A DNA stretch of 64,000 nt from assembly GCA_015075375.1 (NCBI GenBank), contig JABTUM010000003.1:744001-808000 (forward strand), in the 5' to 3' direction. Numbering within the stretch: the first letter of the stretch is position 1; the number at the start of each line of letters is the position of its first letter. Under the pieces are notes generated by a model. The model had not been told where the DNA came from. It did not search any database and was given only the letters and a program-made list of their open reading frames with translations. Both the position numbers and the translations under genes were made by a program. Shown here in pieces: positions 37,475-44,283 of this stretch. The stretch comes from Planctomycetota bacterium (GTDB taxonomy: Bacteria; Planctomycetota; SZUA-567; H5-PLA8).

Positions 37475-37972
37475 CCGCCCGCTCCGCGCGTCGCCTTCGG
37501 CGACGGTTTGACGCCACCGAACGAGCCAGCCGCATCCGGGGGCGCCAAACTCAAGGAGCAGAACGTGCGGCGTAGACCGAGGACGCAACTCCCTTGCCTG
37601 CCTCGGTGTTACCACCAAGTGCAGCGAATGATGCCCACGTGCAACAAATGAGTCCTACTGAATTAGTCTTGGAGACCGGGAAGTCAAGCAAAGGTCAGAT
37701 AGGAAGTATGGAAATTTTGGAGGGTGGCTGGGCCGAACCGGCGCCGGCGGGAAGGTGCACCAAGGTTCTTAGCGTTGGGGGCGATATACCGGACGCTATA
37801 AAGCTCGCCGTGCATGCCGTTGGCGAATAAGCGTACCGCTCGGCCCAAGAACTGCACGTCGAGCAAAGTATCGATCGCGCCATATTTGTGCTATATTTTC
37901 GATACGCTTTAGGTATGCGTTTTCGAACATTTTTGCACTGGTGCAAACGGCAAAATCAAAAATTTTTTGATT
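37475..37972. other. intergenic region upstream of the ATP synthase operon
   Basis: About 500 bases without a supported gene. On the minus strand a TTGACT at 37687-37682 with TAATTC at 37665-37660 (16-base spacing) could be the operon promoter, with a leader of roughly 180 bases. Bases 37860-37970 are AT-rich and include AATCAAAAATTTTTTGATT at about 37952-37970, an imperfect palindrome that may end the neighbouring membrane-protein gene. Confidence 0.45.
37660..37687 (-). promoter_or_regulatory. atpZ: candidate ATP synthase operon promoter
   Basis: On the minus strand TTGACT (37687-37682) is followed after 16 bases by TAATTC (37665-37660). The -35 matches 5 of 6 consensus bases; the -10 is weaker. 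No better pair is obvious in the 200 bases before the first operon gene. Confidence 0.35.
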
Positions 37973-38698
37973 CTAAGCGGCCTGACTTGAAGGTCCCTTG
38001 CTTAGTTGCGAGGACTCGTATCGAACCACGGCACGCCACCACATGATCCAACCCCAGAGCATGGCGATACTGCCGACGAAGCCGATCAGGTCGGTCAGGG
38101 TCCAAAGCGAAAGCAGCGACAAGTCATCGCGCAGGGCCTGCGCCAAGAAAAAGAGACCCCAAGCTACGACGCCGTCCACCCAAGGCAGCAAAGCCAACCA
38201 GAAGATCATGGTGGATTGGCCGCGCTGCCGAATGCCGCTCAGAAGGCCAAGGGCTCCGGCCAGGAGGTAGATCGATAGCAGTCCCAGGGCCATCGGAAAG
38301 GCCTCTTCCGAGGACTCCCGAGCCAAGCGGAAGCCGGCGAAGAAGTAGCAAGGGACCAAGGAAGCCAGCCACAACATCCCTGCGAGCAGCACTTGCGGCA
38401 GACGCCGGACTCCCGGCCGAAGCGCGGAAGTCCCGCAGATGAAAACGCCCACCAGCCCGTTGAGCAGGACCGGGAAAAAGAACCAGGAGCTTCCGATAAG
38501 CAGATAGGAGCAATAGGGGGGCGACAAGCTAGGACTGATTTCGCCGGTGGCCATCTCGTATAACGAGTGGATCTCGTTCACGACCGACTGACCGGACAGC
38601 ACGAGCACCACCAGCACGAGCAGATAGAACAGGACTCCACAGCGCGCCAGTCGACGCCAGTTTCTACCGGGGTCCGCAAGATAGGCCGGTTGCTGCAC
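37973..38698 (-). CDS. six-helix membrane protein of unknown function
   Basis: A 241-residue protein with about six membrane helices and short loops, no signature motif. The start is GTG at 38698 with GGGAGG five bases before. The C terminus is polar (SSQLSKGPSSQAA). It borders the accessory region and has no functional neighbours that explain it. Confidence 0.65.
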   Translation of the reverse strand: MQQPAYLADPGRNWRRLARCGVLFYLLVLVVLVLSGQSVVNEIHSLYEMATGEISPSLSPPYCSYLLIGSSWFFFPVLLNGLVGVFICGTSALRPGVRRLPQVLLAGMLWLASLVPCYFFAGFRLARESSEEAFPMALGLLSIYLLAGALGLLSGIRQRGQSTMIFWLALLPWVDGVVAWGLFFLAQALRDDLSLLSLWTLTDLIGFVGSIAMLWGWIMWWRAVVRYESSQLSKGPSSQAA

Positions 38699-39059
38699 AG
38701 GGCCTCCCGTTTAAGGCACAACTTTGAAGATGGGGACGTAAGGTTCTTTACAGCAACCAGGAGAGAACTTTTCGAAGAATGAGGCGGCCAATTGTTCCGC
38801 GAAGTATGCGCCGCGGACGGCTGTGCATGAAGGGAGCCCACTGCGCATGCTCCGCGGCAACCGGTTCCGAATACCCGGCTGGTAGCACGGGCAGCCTATC
38901 CAACCGTTCATGAACGAGTCGCCCCTTCTGGATTTGGTGCCACGGGATGCGGCCGTTGGCAACCCGTGCACGCCGCAGTACGTCTCTCGATGAACGTCGC
39001 GGACTCCGTAAGGTTGCGCTGCGCATGGAGGGCTCGCCGGAGGGGCTCGACAAGACCAT
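38699..39059. other. gap with no supported gene
   Basis: Several open frames cross this region on both strands, but none has a convincing start or conserved motif. It may contain decayed accessory DNA adjoining the RAYT remnant that follows. Confidence 0.4.
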
Positions 39060-39318
39060 GTGGCGTCTGGCCAAGGCCATCGAGAAGGCGGTATACTGCC
39101 CTCGGAATCCGGTGGAGCGCAAACGGGTGCGTTCGCCGGAAGCGTGGCGTTGGTCGAATTTCCGGTGGCTTGAACTGGGCAAGAAAGAGCAAGAGCCGAT
39201 GGCGGTGGACGATTGGAACGAGCGGCTTCGCGACGATCCGGACGGTGAAGCACTGGCTGCTTACACCCGCAGCCAGTGGCGCCAGTGCCTAAAGGGTACG
39301 CGGAAAGAAGAGGCGTGA
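39060..39318 (+). pseudogene. decayed RAYT-type transposase C-terminal remnant
   Basis: The frame here reads NPVERKRVRSPEAWRWSNF followed by RWLELG, which matches the stretch after the catalytic tyrosine in REP-associated tyrosine transposases (compare YNPVRAGLVREPCAWPWSS in the intact gene 1 kb downstream). The Tyr-containing motif itself is altered (AVYCPRNPV) and no HUH motif is visible upstream. I take it for a degraded copy. Resemblance is by eye. Confidence 0.5.
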
Positions 39319-39320
39319 CT

Positions 39321-39926
39321 GTGCGACCAGCCAATTCTATGATTTGGACTTGGGACCAGATACTAGGCGCTACAAAGATAGTTGGAAAAAAGAGATTGTA
39401 TTCAGACCAAGATTTCGCCAAGTGTGCAAAGGAAATCAACTTTAGGATACTCCCTCCGTCTTATTGTGAATACATGAAGAAATTGGGCTGTGGCGAGTGG
39501 TCTGCCGAGCTGTACATTGGAGTACCTTGGCATGAAATGGAAACAGCTACGTTGCGGTACAAAGTTAATGCCTGGAAAGACGCTATCGAGATTGTAAAGA
39601 GAAGAGATTATAGCTTCATCCTGGATCCGATTAGGAGAGAAGAAGAAGAACGTAAGCCGCTCGACCAACTGGAAAAGCGGTTTGCAAAGTTAATACAGTT
39701 TGGTGGATTTGGAAATGGATACTGTATTTATTGGGACACCAATAGGATTTTGAAGGGCGGTGATATGAAAATTTGTATTGCCAACGCAAGAGATCGGGAA
39801 CTTTATGATTTTGACGGATCGTTGCTTGAGTTTATAGGTGAGGCATTTGTTTCCAAGCGATTCAACGAGATATGCCCTTTGACCGGATCGCGTTGGAATT
39901 GTAAGCCGGTTTTTAAGTGCATGTGA
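39321..39926 (+). CDS. SUKH (SMI1/KNR4-like) immunity-type protein
   Basis: A 201-residue protein with the SUKH pattern: ILPPSYCEYMKKLGCG near residue 45, then LIQFGGFGNGYCIYWD and a conserved tail FIGEAFVSKRFN. SUKH proteins are immunity proteins of contact-dependent and polymorphic toxins. The gene is clearly AT-richer than the flanks, which suggests transfer. The GTG at 39321 has GAAGAGG 7 bases upstream; the ATG at 39339 is also possible. No toxin gene is adjacent, so it is an orphan. It ends 3 bases before the left RAYT repeat. Confidence 0.7.
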   Translation: MRPANSMIWTWDQILGATKIVGKKRLYSDQDFAKCAKEINFRILPPSYCEYMKKLGCGEWSAELYIGVPWHEMETATLRYKVNAWKDAIEIVKRRDYSFILDPIRREEEERKPLDQLEKRFAKLIQFGGFGNGYCIYWDTNRILKGGDMKICIANARDRELYDFDGSLLEFIGEAFVSKRFNEICPLTGSRWNCKPVFKCM

Positions 39927-39929
39927 TCG

Positions 39930-39985
39930 CGCGGGTGGCCTACACAAGTCTCTGATTTGTTTGGGTGAGCTTGCGAACAAGAGGC
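39930..39985 (+). repeat. left 56-bp inverted repeat flanking the RAYT gene
   Basis: This 56-base element matches the reverse complement of 40536-40591 at 51 of 56 positions. It starts CGCGGGTGGCC and ends TTGCGAACAAGAGGC. Inside it is an imperfect hairpin around CACAA and TTGTTTGG. It lies immediately after the SUKH gene and 35 bases before the transposase start. Confidence 0.85.
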
Positions 39986-40020
39986 TGGAGGCGACTGTAC
40001 TTCCAAGGTAAGCTCCCGGC

Positions 40021-40533
40021 ATGGTTCGCAAGCGGACCTTGGACGAATTCGGCGGCGCTTCGTTCGTCACGTTCTCGTGTTACAAACGGCGCCGGTGGTT
40101 GGAGCATGACCAAGGCAAGCGCATCCTGCTGGGCATCCTGGCTCAAGAACTGCGGTTGCGAGATGGGCTTTGCATCGGCTTCGTTGTCATGCCCGATCAC
40201 GTCCATGGACTCTTCTGGTTCCAAGAACCTCGGCGTCTCAGCGCGTTCATGCAGATGTGGAAACGCCGGAGCTCGGTGGCCTTAAAGCATTTGGGCACGG
40301 AAAAGCTGGTCTCATGGGTGCGAGAGTTCCCTGCATCGGACGCGGTCTGGCCAAAGCGGTTCTACGAGTTCAACGTGTACTCCGAACGTAAGGTGTATGA
40401 GAAGCTGGAGTACATGCATTACAATCCGGTACGAGCCGGTTTGGTCCGGGAGCCGTGCGCATGGCCGTGGAGTTCAGCACGCTTCTGGGAACTGGGAAGA
40501 TCGGTGGGTGTGCCGGTGAGGATGCCGTCATGA
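40021..40533 (+). CDS. REP-associated tyrosine transposase (RAYT)
   Basis: A 170-residue Y1-type HUH transposase of the kind that mobilises REP palindromes in trans. The HUH motif is MPDHVHGLFWF, and the catalytic tyrosine lies in KLEYMHYNPVRAGLV. It is bounded by 56-bp inverted repeats that can fold as hairpins, the expected substrate form. The gene looks intact, so it may still be active. Function in the host is not known. Confidence 0.88.
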   Translation: MVRKRTLDEFGGASFVTFSCYKRRRWLEHDQGKRILLGILAQELRLRDGLCIGFVVMPDHVHGLFWFQEPRRLSAFMQMWKRRSSVALKHLGTEKLVSWVREFPASDAVWPKRFYEFNVYSERKVYEKLEYMHYNPVRAGLVREPCAWPWSSARFWELGRSVGVPVRMPS

Positions 40534-40535
40534 GC

Positions 40536-40591
40536 GCCTCTTGTTCGCAAGCTCACCCACACAAATCGAAGATTTGTGTGGGCCACCCGCG
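40536..40591 (-). repeat. right 56-bp inverted repeat flanking the RAYT gene
   Basis: Reverse-complement partner of the left repeat. Its internal hairpin is nearly perfect: CCCACACAAATC, a short loop, GATTTGTGTGGG. It starts 2 bases after the RAYT stop codon. The better internal symmetry on this side suggests that it is the less diverged copy. Confidence 0.85.
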
Positions 40592-40650
40592 TCTGCAAGA
40601 GACCTTGACGCGCCTTCGATCAAGCAGGCGATAACAACGGAGGAGCAAAG

Positions 40651-41412
40651 ATGCGGATAGGGGTTTGGACTACGAAGACGTCTGTGCTTTTGGCTTTCCT
40701 CTTTTTTTCATTAGATGCACGCGCTAAAGAGTCTTCGGCGCAAGATGCGGAAAAGGAAATTGTTAGGCTTATGTGGGCTATTGAAAAGGATGACTTGCCT
40801 CAATTAGAAAAGTTGATTAAAGAATGGAAAGATCCCAATCGAGAATTTAGTAAAGGTGGTATTACGTTACTTCACTACGCCGCAATGAATGGATCTATCA
40901 ATTCTCTCCGGTTATTGTTGAAAGTTGGAGCAAAAGTAAACTTGCGCGCAGAAAGCGGAAGTTCACCCCTTGACATGGCATGTTCCTTGGGATTCGTGGA
41001 AGTCTGCAAGGAGTTGATTAAATCTGGAGCTGAGGTAAATGGAGTTGGGAAAAGTGGTAAAACTGCATTATTCTATTGCAAGAATGTAGAGGTGATTACA
41101 GTACTCGTTGAGAGTGGGGCTGATGTCCACCACACAGATGCGCTTGGGAGAAATAGTCTGCACAGTGCGGTGTTGGGCAAGAAGGTCGAAGTTGCTAAAG
41201 AGTTAGTAAGACTAGGTGTAAGTCCTATGGCTTTGGATAAGGAGGGTAAGTCGGCCAAGGATTTGGCAAAAGGAGTATTTGAGTTAGAAAACGCGGTTGA
41301 TAAAGAAAGCAGTAGGGCGGAAGAAAACACAAAGTTTGGAAGAGACCCAAAAGCAAAGACGCTAAGAACGGACGAACAAAAGGAAGATCCACCCAAGGAT
41401 CCCGCGCCATGA
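40651..41412 (+). CDS. secreted ankyrin-repeat protein
   Basis: A 253-residue protein with a signal peptide (TSVLLAFLFFSLDARA) and four or five ankyrin repeats at residues 55-205 (GITLLHYAAMNGSINSLRL, GSSPLDMACSLGFVEV, GRNSLHSAVLGKKVEVAK). The last 45 residues are charged and disordered. It follows GGAGGAG 6-7 bases upstream of the ATG. The gene is AT-rich compared with core genes here. Ankyrin proteins often act as immunity or effector-binding proteins, and the SUKH gene next door fits that, but this is inference. Confidence 0.75.
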   Translation: MRIGVWTTKTSVLLAFLFFSLDARAKESSAQDAEKEIVRLMWAIEKDDLPQLEKLIKEWKDPNREFSKGGITLLHYAAMNGSINSLRLLLKVGAKVNLRAESGSSPLDMACSLGFVEVCKELIKSGAEVNGVGKSGKTALFYCKNVEVITVLVESGADVHHTDALGRNSLHSAVLGKKVEVAKELVRLGVSPMALDKEGKSAKDLAKGVFELENAVDKESSRAEENTKFGRDPKAKTLRTDEQKEDPPKDPAP

Positions 41413-41623
41413 CGTCCTACGCAAAAACTTATCGCGTGGCGGAACAGGGGATGAAGGAACCGTCGAAGGAAAAGTAAAAGAGTAGGATTGAAGGTGAATC
41501 GGATTTGGCGTCTTCCGTGCAGCTCAGCGCAAAGCAGTGCAATCCCTTCCGCCAAGTAACCGCCAAAGTTTTCAGGACGATCGCGCACGCCATAGAATCG
41601 AAAAGGCTTACAACCTACGACCC

Positions 41624-41673
41624 CCGGATTCCTAAACCGGAGGTCGCAGGTTCGAATCCTGCCGGGGACGCCA
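41624..41673 (+). tRNA. tRNA-Arg(CCU) 3' fragment, likely attachment-site scar
   Basis: The 3' half of a tRNA is clear. An anticodon arm CCGGA TTCCTAA ACCGG gives anticodon CCT, with an A-A mismatch at the loop end. The variable segment is AGGTC, the T-arm is GCAGG TTCGAAT CCTGC, and the acceptor 3' strand CGGGGAC is followed by G and CCA. The acceptor 5' strand GTCCCCG and a normal D-arm are absent from the 60 bases upstream. Such 3' halves are typically left where an integrative element recombined in a tRNA gene. Confidence 0.65.
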
Positions 41674-42063
41674 ATACGAAGTGCGCAGGGGAGTGCAGAC
41701 TAGCTGTACCGGACTTGATTCCGATCGAACTTCTTGCCGAATTAGTTTGCACTGGATGTTCGGCATTCGCTGAGGTGTTTTGCCGAATTGCCAGAAATTT
41801 CACCCGCGTGCTCCTGGGCGGATTGCCACGCTACCGTCGTAAACCGCGCTCTTCCGGACATGCGCGGTCGAGCCGGGATTCCCGCATTGGCGTCCGAACT
41901 TTTCGCTGACGGTGCAGGCCGGGCCGGGATTCCCACGCTCTGGTCGTAGTTTCACGTTGATTCGTGGCCGAATGGGCGCCGGAAGATCTCGGCGAGGCGT
42001 TCGACGTTCTTCGGAGCGGGGCGACTGGCACCCGCCCTGCGAAGGCTCTTGATGGAGGGGTGC

Positions 42064-42260
42064 TTGGGTCGAGGGGCTCGCGCCCCTCGCTTTAGTATGC
42101 CGCCCCTGCGGGGCTGGGCGGTTCGGGGAGCTTGGGTCGAGGGGCTCGCGCCCCTCGCTTTAGTATGTCGCCCCTGCGGGGCTGTGTGGTTCGGGGGGTT
42201 TGGGTCGAGGGGCTCGCGCCCCTCGCTTTAGTAGGTCGCCCCTGCGGGGCTGGGCGGCAA
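42064..42260. repeat. three tandem 68-bp palindromic units
   Basis: Units begin TTGGGTCGAGGGG at 42064, 42132 and 42200, so the period is exactly 68. Each carries two hairpins: CGAGGGGCTCGCGCCCCTCG and GCCCCTGCGGGGC. The unit centre is almost identical in all three, while the tails vary. They may be non-autonomous palindromic elements such as those moved by RAYTs, or a structured transcript. No coding content. Confidence 0.8.
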
Positions 42261-42502
42261 GGGCGCGCCCGTGGCGGTGGACGATGGGCGCGAGGCTTGA
42301 AGGTGCTCGGTCGGCTGGGCACGGAGCAGCGCCCACGACGCTTGCTCCGCGGCACCCGGTCCCGGCCACCCGCCGCCCTAATCTCAGGGTAGCACTATTC
42401 ACCGCGTCCCTACGGGGCGCGCTGCGCGCGGGTTGGTTTGGTTCACCTCCCCCGGCCCCTCAACAGCAGGAGGAGATTAAAGGCGCGAAGGATGGAAGCA
42501 TA

Positions 42503-42552
42503 CCCGGCGTTGAAACGCCGGGCTATTTTCGCTGCGTCCCTGCTGGGACGCG
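42503..42552. repeat. palindromic element, copy 1
   Basis: The element has CCCGGCGTTGAAACGCCGGG, a link CTATTTTC, then CGTCCCTGCTGGGACG, that is two hairpins side by side. A second copy lies at 42648-42695, differing at a few positions. Confidence 0.7.
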
Positions 42553-42602
42553 GGCGGATGCGGGGCGGAGTGGGTTGCCAGCGTTAAGGGGTCCGTTGCA
42601 TG

Positions 42603-42643
42603 ACCTCCCTCACCCTGCCTCTCCCAGAGGGAGAGGGGGAAGG
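42603..42643. repeat. dispersed CTCTCCC-type repeat, copy 1
   Basis: ACCTCCCTCACCCTGC followed by CTCTCCCAGAGGGAGAG, a hairpin. A related copy lies 20 kb away at 62651-62691 near recO, so this is an interspersed repeat of this genome. Confidence 0.6.
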
Positions 42644-42647
42644 GTTT

Positions 42648-42695
42648 CCGGCGTTGAAACGCCGGGCTATTTTCAGCGCATCCCGCTGGGACGCG
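42648..42695. repeat. palindromic element, copy 2
   Basis: Same two-hairpin arrangement as copy 1 (CCGGCGTTGAAACGCCGG, then CATCCCGCTGGGACG). Located 145 bases downstream in the same orientation. Confidence 0.7.
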
Positions 42696-43083
42696 AAAGA
42701 GCGACAACCACTCCACCACCACTCTCTGCCCACGGGGAAGAAATGAAAGAGGCGGCGACGAGGGCCGGGTGCCTGGCGTAGCAGTGGACCGAAACGAGGC
42801 CTATACGCGCTTGACGCCGGCAGAACAAGTATGCCTTCCTTATACGCAGCGTGGCCAGCACTGTTCCATAGCCGAGCCAGTGGCACCAACGCTCTCTACA
42901 GGACGGGCAACGGCATCCCTTCTTTATCCTCCATTCCAAAGGAGAAAAAGGGGCAGGACTGAGCGCAGCGCTCTGTCTGGTGCGCAGGTCTAAAAGAAGG
43001 TGTGGGCCACGGCGGTGCAAAAAATGTTCGAAATGGCGGGCGCGGCGGCGGGCGGCAGTGTATGTTTATATATGAATCAGAAA

Positions 43084-43147
43084 TGATACAGTACTGATAC
43101 AGACAACTTGGTGGACCACGGACTCTCAGGGGCTCGTTTTGATACAG
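43084..43147 (+). promoter_or_regulatory. TGATACAG repeats upstream of the GntR/LacI regulator
   Basis: TGATACAG occurs at 43084, 43095 (11 bases apart, one helical turn) and again at 43140, overlapping the start codon. The tight in-phase pair suggests binding sites for a dimeric regulator, most simply autoregulation by the gene that follows. The 43060-43080 stretch is AT-rich and could hold the -10/-35 elements. Confidence 0.4.
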
Positions 43148-44245
43148 CCTAACACAACTCTCGAAGCGGCTGCGCGGCGCAATGCGATGCAGGTGATGCA
43201 GGCGTTGCGGGTGCAGATCGAGTCGGGGGCGCTGGCGGGCGGAACGTATCTGCCAGCGGTGCGGAAGTTGAGCAAGGCGTACGGCGTCGCGGCGAACACG
43301 GTCTTGCGCGCGGTGCGAATGTTGATCGAGCAGGGCTTGCTGGAGGCGCAGCCGCGGCGCGGGTACTTCATTCTGGAGTCCAAGCCGGCGGCGGCCTCGT
43401 TCGCGTACTTGATGTCGACGCAGAATATCTACGCGGGCTTCGACGCGCTCTACAAGCGCTTGATGCAGGACTTTCGAAGCTGCTCCGGCGAACGCGGCGA
43501 GCACTGCACGACGATCGTGTTGAATCCGGGCGACGAGCGGCACACGGTGGAGCAGCACGGGCTCGAGCGCGTGAACGGTTTGGTGCTCGATACGCCCAAC
43601 GAGTTCCTGATCGCTTGGGCGCGCCGGCAGAAGATCGCCACGGTGCTGATCGACGATGTGGACCCGCGGCGGCGCGTGCCGGCGGCGGTGCAGGATAATT
43701 TCGAAGGCGGTATGCGGGCGGCGGAGCATCTGGCCGCGGCGGGCTGTTCGCGGATCGCGTGGTTCGGGAAGTCGCTGGATCATCATCACGCTCAGGCGCG
43801 TTACGGCGGCGCGGCGGCGGGTTTGGCGGCGGCGGGCCGGTCGTTCGCGTCGGAGCATTTCTTGCCGGCGGATGCGTGGGAGCATCCGGGGCTGCTGGAG
43901 CGGGCGGCGCGGGAGATGCTGGAGCAGCGTCCCGACGGCGTGCTGGCGTTCTGGCTGCCGATGGCGGCGGCGGTGGCCGCGGCGGCGCGGAGTTTGGGGT
44001 TGAAGATCGGGACGGATTTCCGGTTCACGGGCTGGGTGTGCGAAGAACTGTACGAATCGTCGTACGCTCCGCTGTTCGAGGCGGAGGTTCCGCCGGCGGT
44101 GGTGTGGAGTTCGCGGCGCATGGCGGAGCTGGCGCTGGCAGCGTTGCGTGCGGCGCCGGAGTTTTCCGACGGGGCGGCGGCGGCGATGCTGGTGCCGTGC
44201 GCGCTGCGATTGCGGCGGAGCGAAGCGGATCGGGATTCGGCCTGA
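43139..44245 (+). CDS. GntR/LacI chimeric transcription regulator
   Basis: A 368-residue regulator: a GntR winged helix at residues 15-80 (LRVQIESGALAGGTYLPAV, YGVAANTVLRAVRMLIEQG) joined to a LacI-type sugar-binding sensor (85-360) with VNGLVLDTPNE and DNFEGGMRAAEHL. The start is TTG at 43139, preceded by AGGGG 6 bases away; no in-frame ATG fits before the HTH. It precedes the PQQ-propeller gene by 38 bases, so it may control this local nutrient block. The effector is unknown. Confidence 0.82.
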   Translation: MIQPNTTLEAAARRNAMQVMQALRVQIESGALAGGTYLPAVRKLSKAYGVAANTVLRAVRMLIEQGLLEAQPRRGYFILESKPAAASFAYLMSTQNIYAGFDALYKRLMQDFRSCSGERGEHCTTIVLNPGDERHTVEQHGLERVNGLVLDTPNEFLIAWARRQKIATVLIDDVDPRRRVPAAVQDNFEGGMRAAEHLAAAGCSRIAWFGKSLDHHHAQARYGGAAAGLAAAGRSFASEHFLPADAWEHPGLLERAAREMLEQRPDGVLAFWLPMAAAVAAAARSLGLKIGTDFRFTGWVCEELYESSYAPLFEAEVPPAVVWSSRRMAELALAALRAAPEFSDGAAAAMLVPCALRLRRSEADRDSA

Positions 44246-44283
44246 GGCGCGTAGGGGTCCTTCCTTATTAAGGAGCCGGTTCG

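Larger units (their letters stand above)
41413..43138. other. gene-poor repeat-rich region
   Basis: This 1.7-kb stretch has no gene that I can support. It holds a tRNA 3' fragment (41624-41673), three tandem 68-bp palindromic units (42064-42260), two copies of a second palindrome (42503-42552 and 42648-42695), and a dispersed CTCTCCC-type element (42603-42643). The longer open frames here cross those elements and look accidental. Confidence 0.6.

Noticed and set aside
37594..37830. A 78-residue open frame upstream of the ATP synthase operon
   Set aside because: It has no ribosome site or motif and overlaps the likely operon promoter.
41624..41673. A complete functional tRNA-Arg
   Set aside because: The acceptor 5' strand and D-arm are not present upstream; only the 3' half can be folded.
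41505..41909. A 134-residue open frame
   Set aside because: It reads straight through the tRNA fragment and has no plausible start site.
42064..42260. A CRISPR array
   Set aside because: The repeat units are contiguous 68-bp copies with no distinct spacers, and there are no cas genes.
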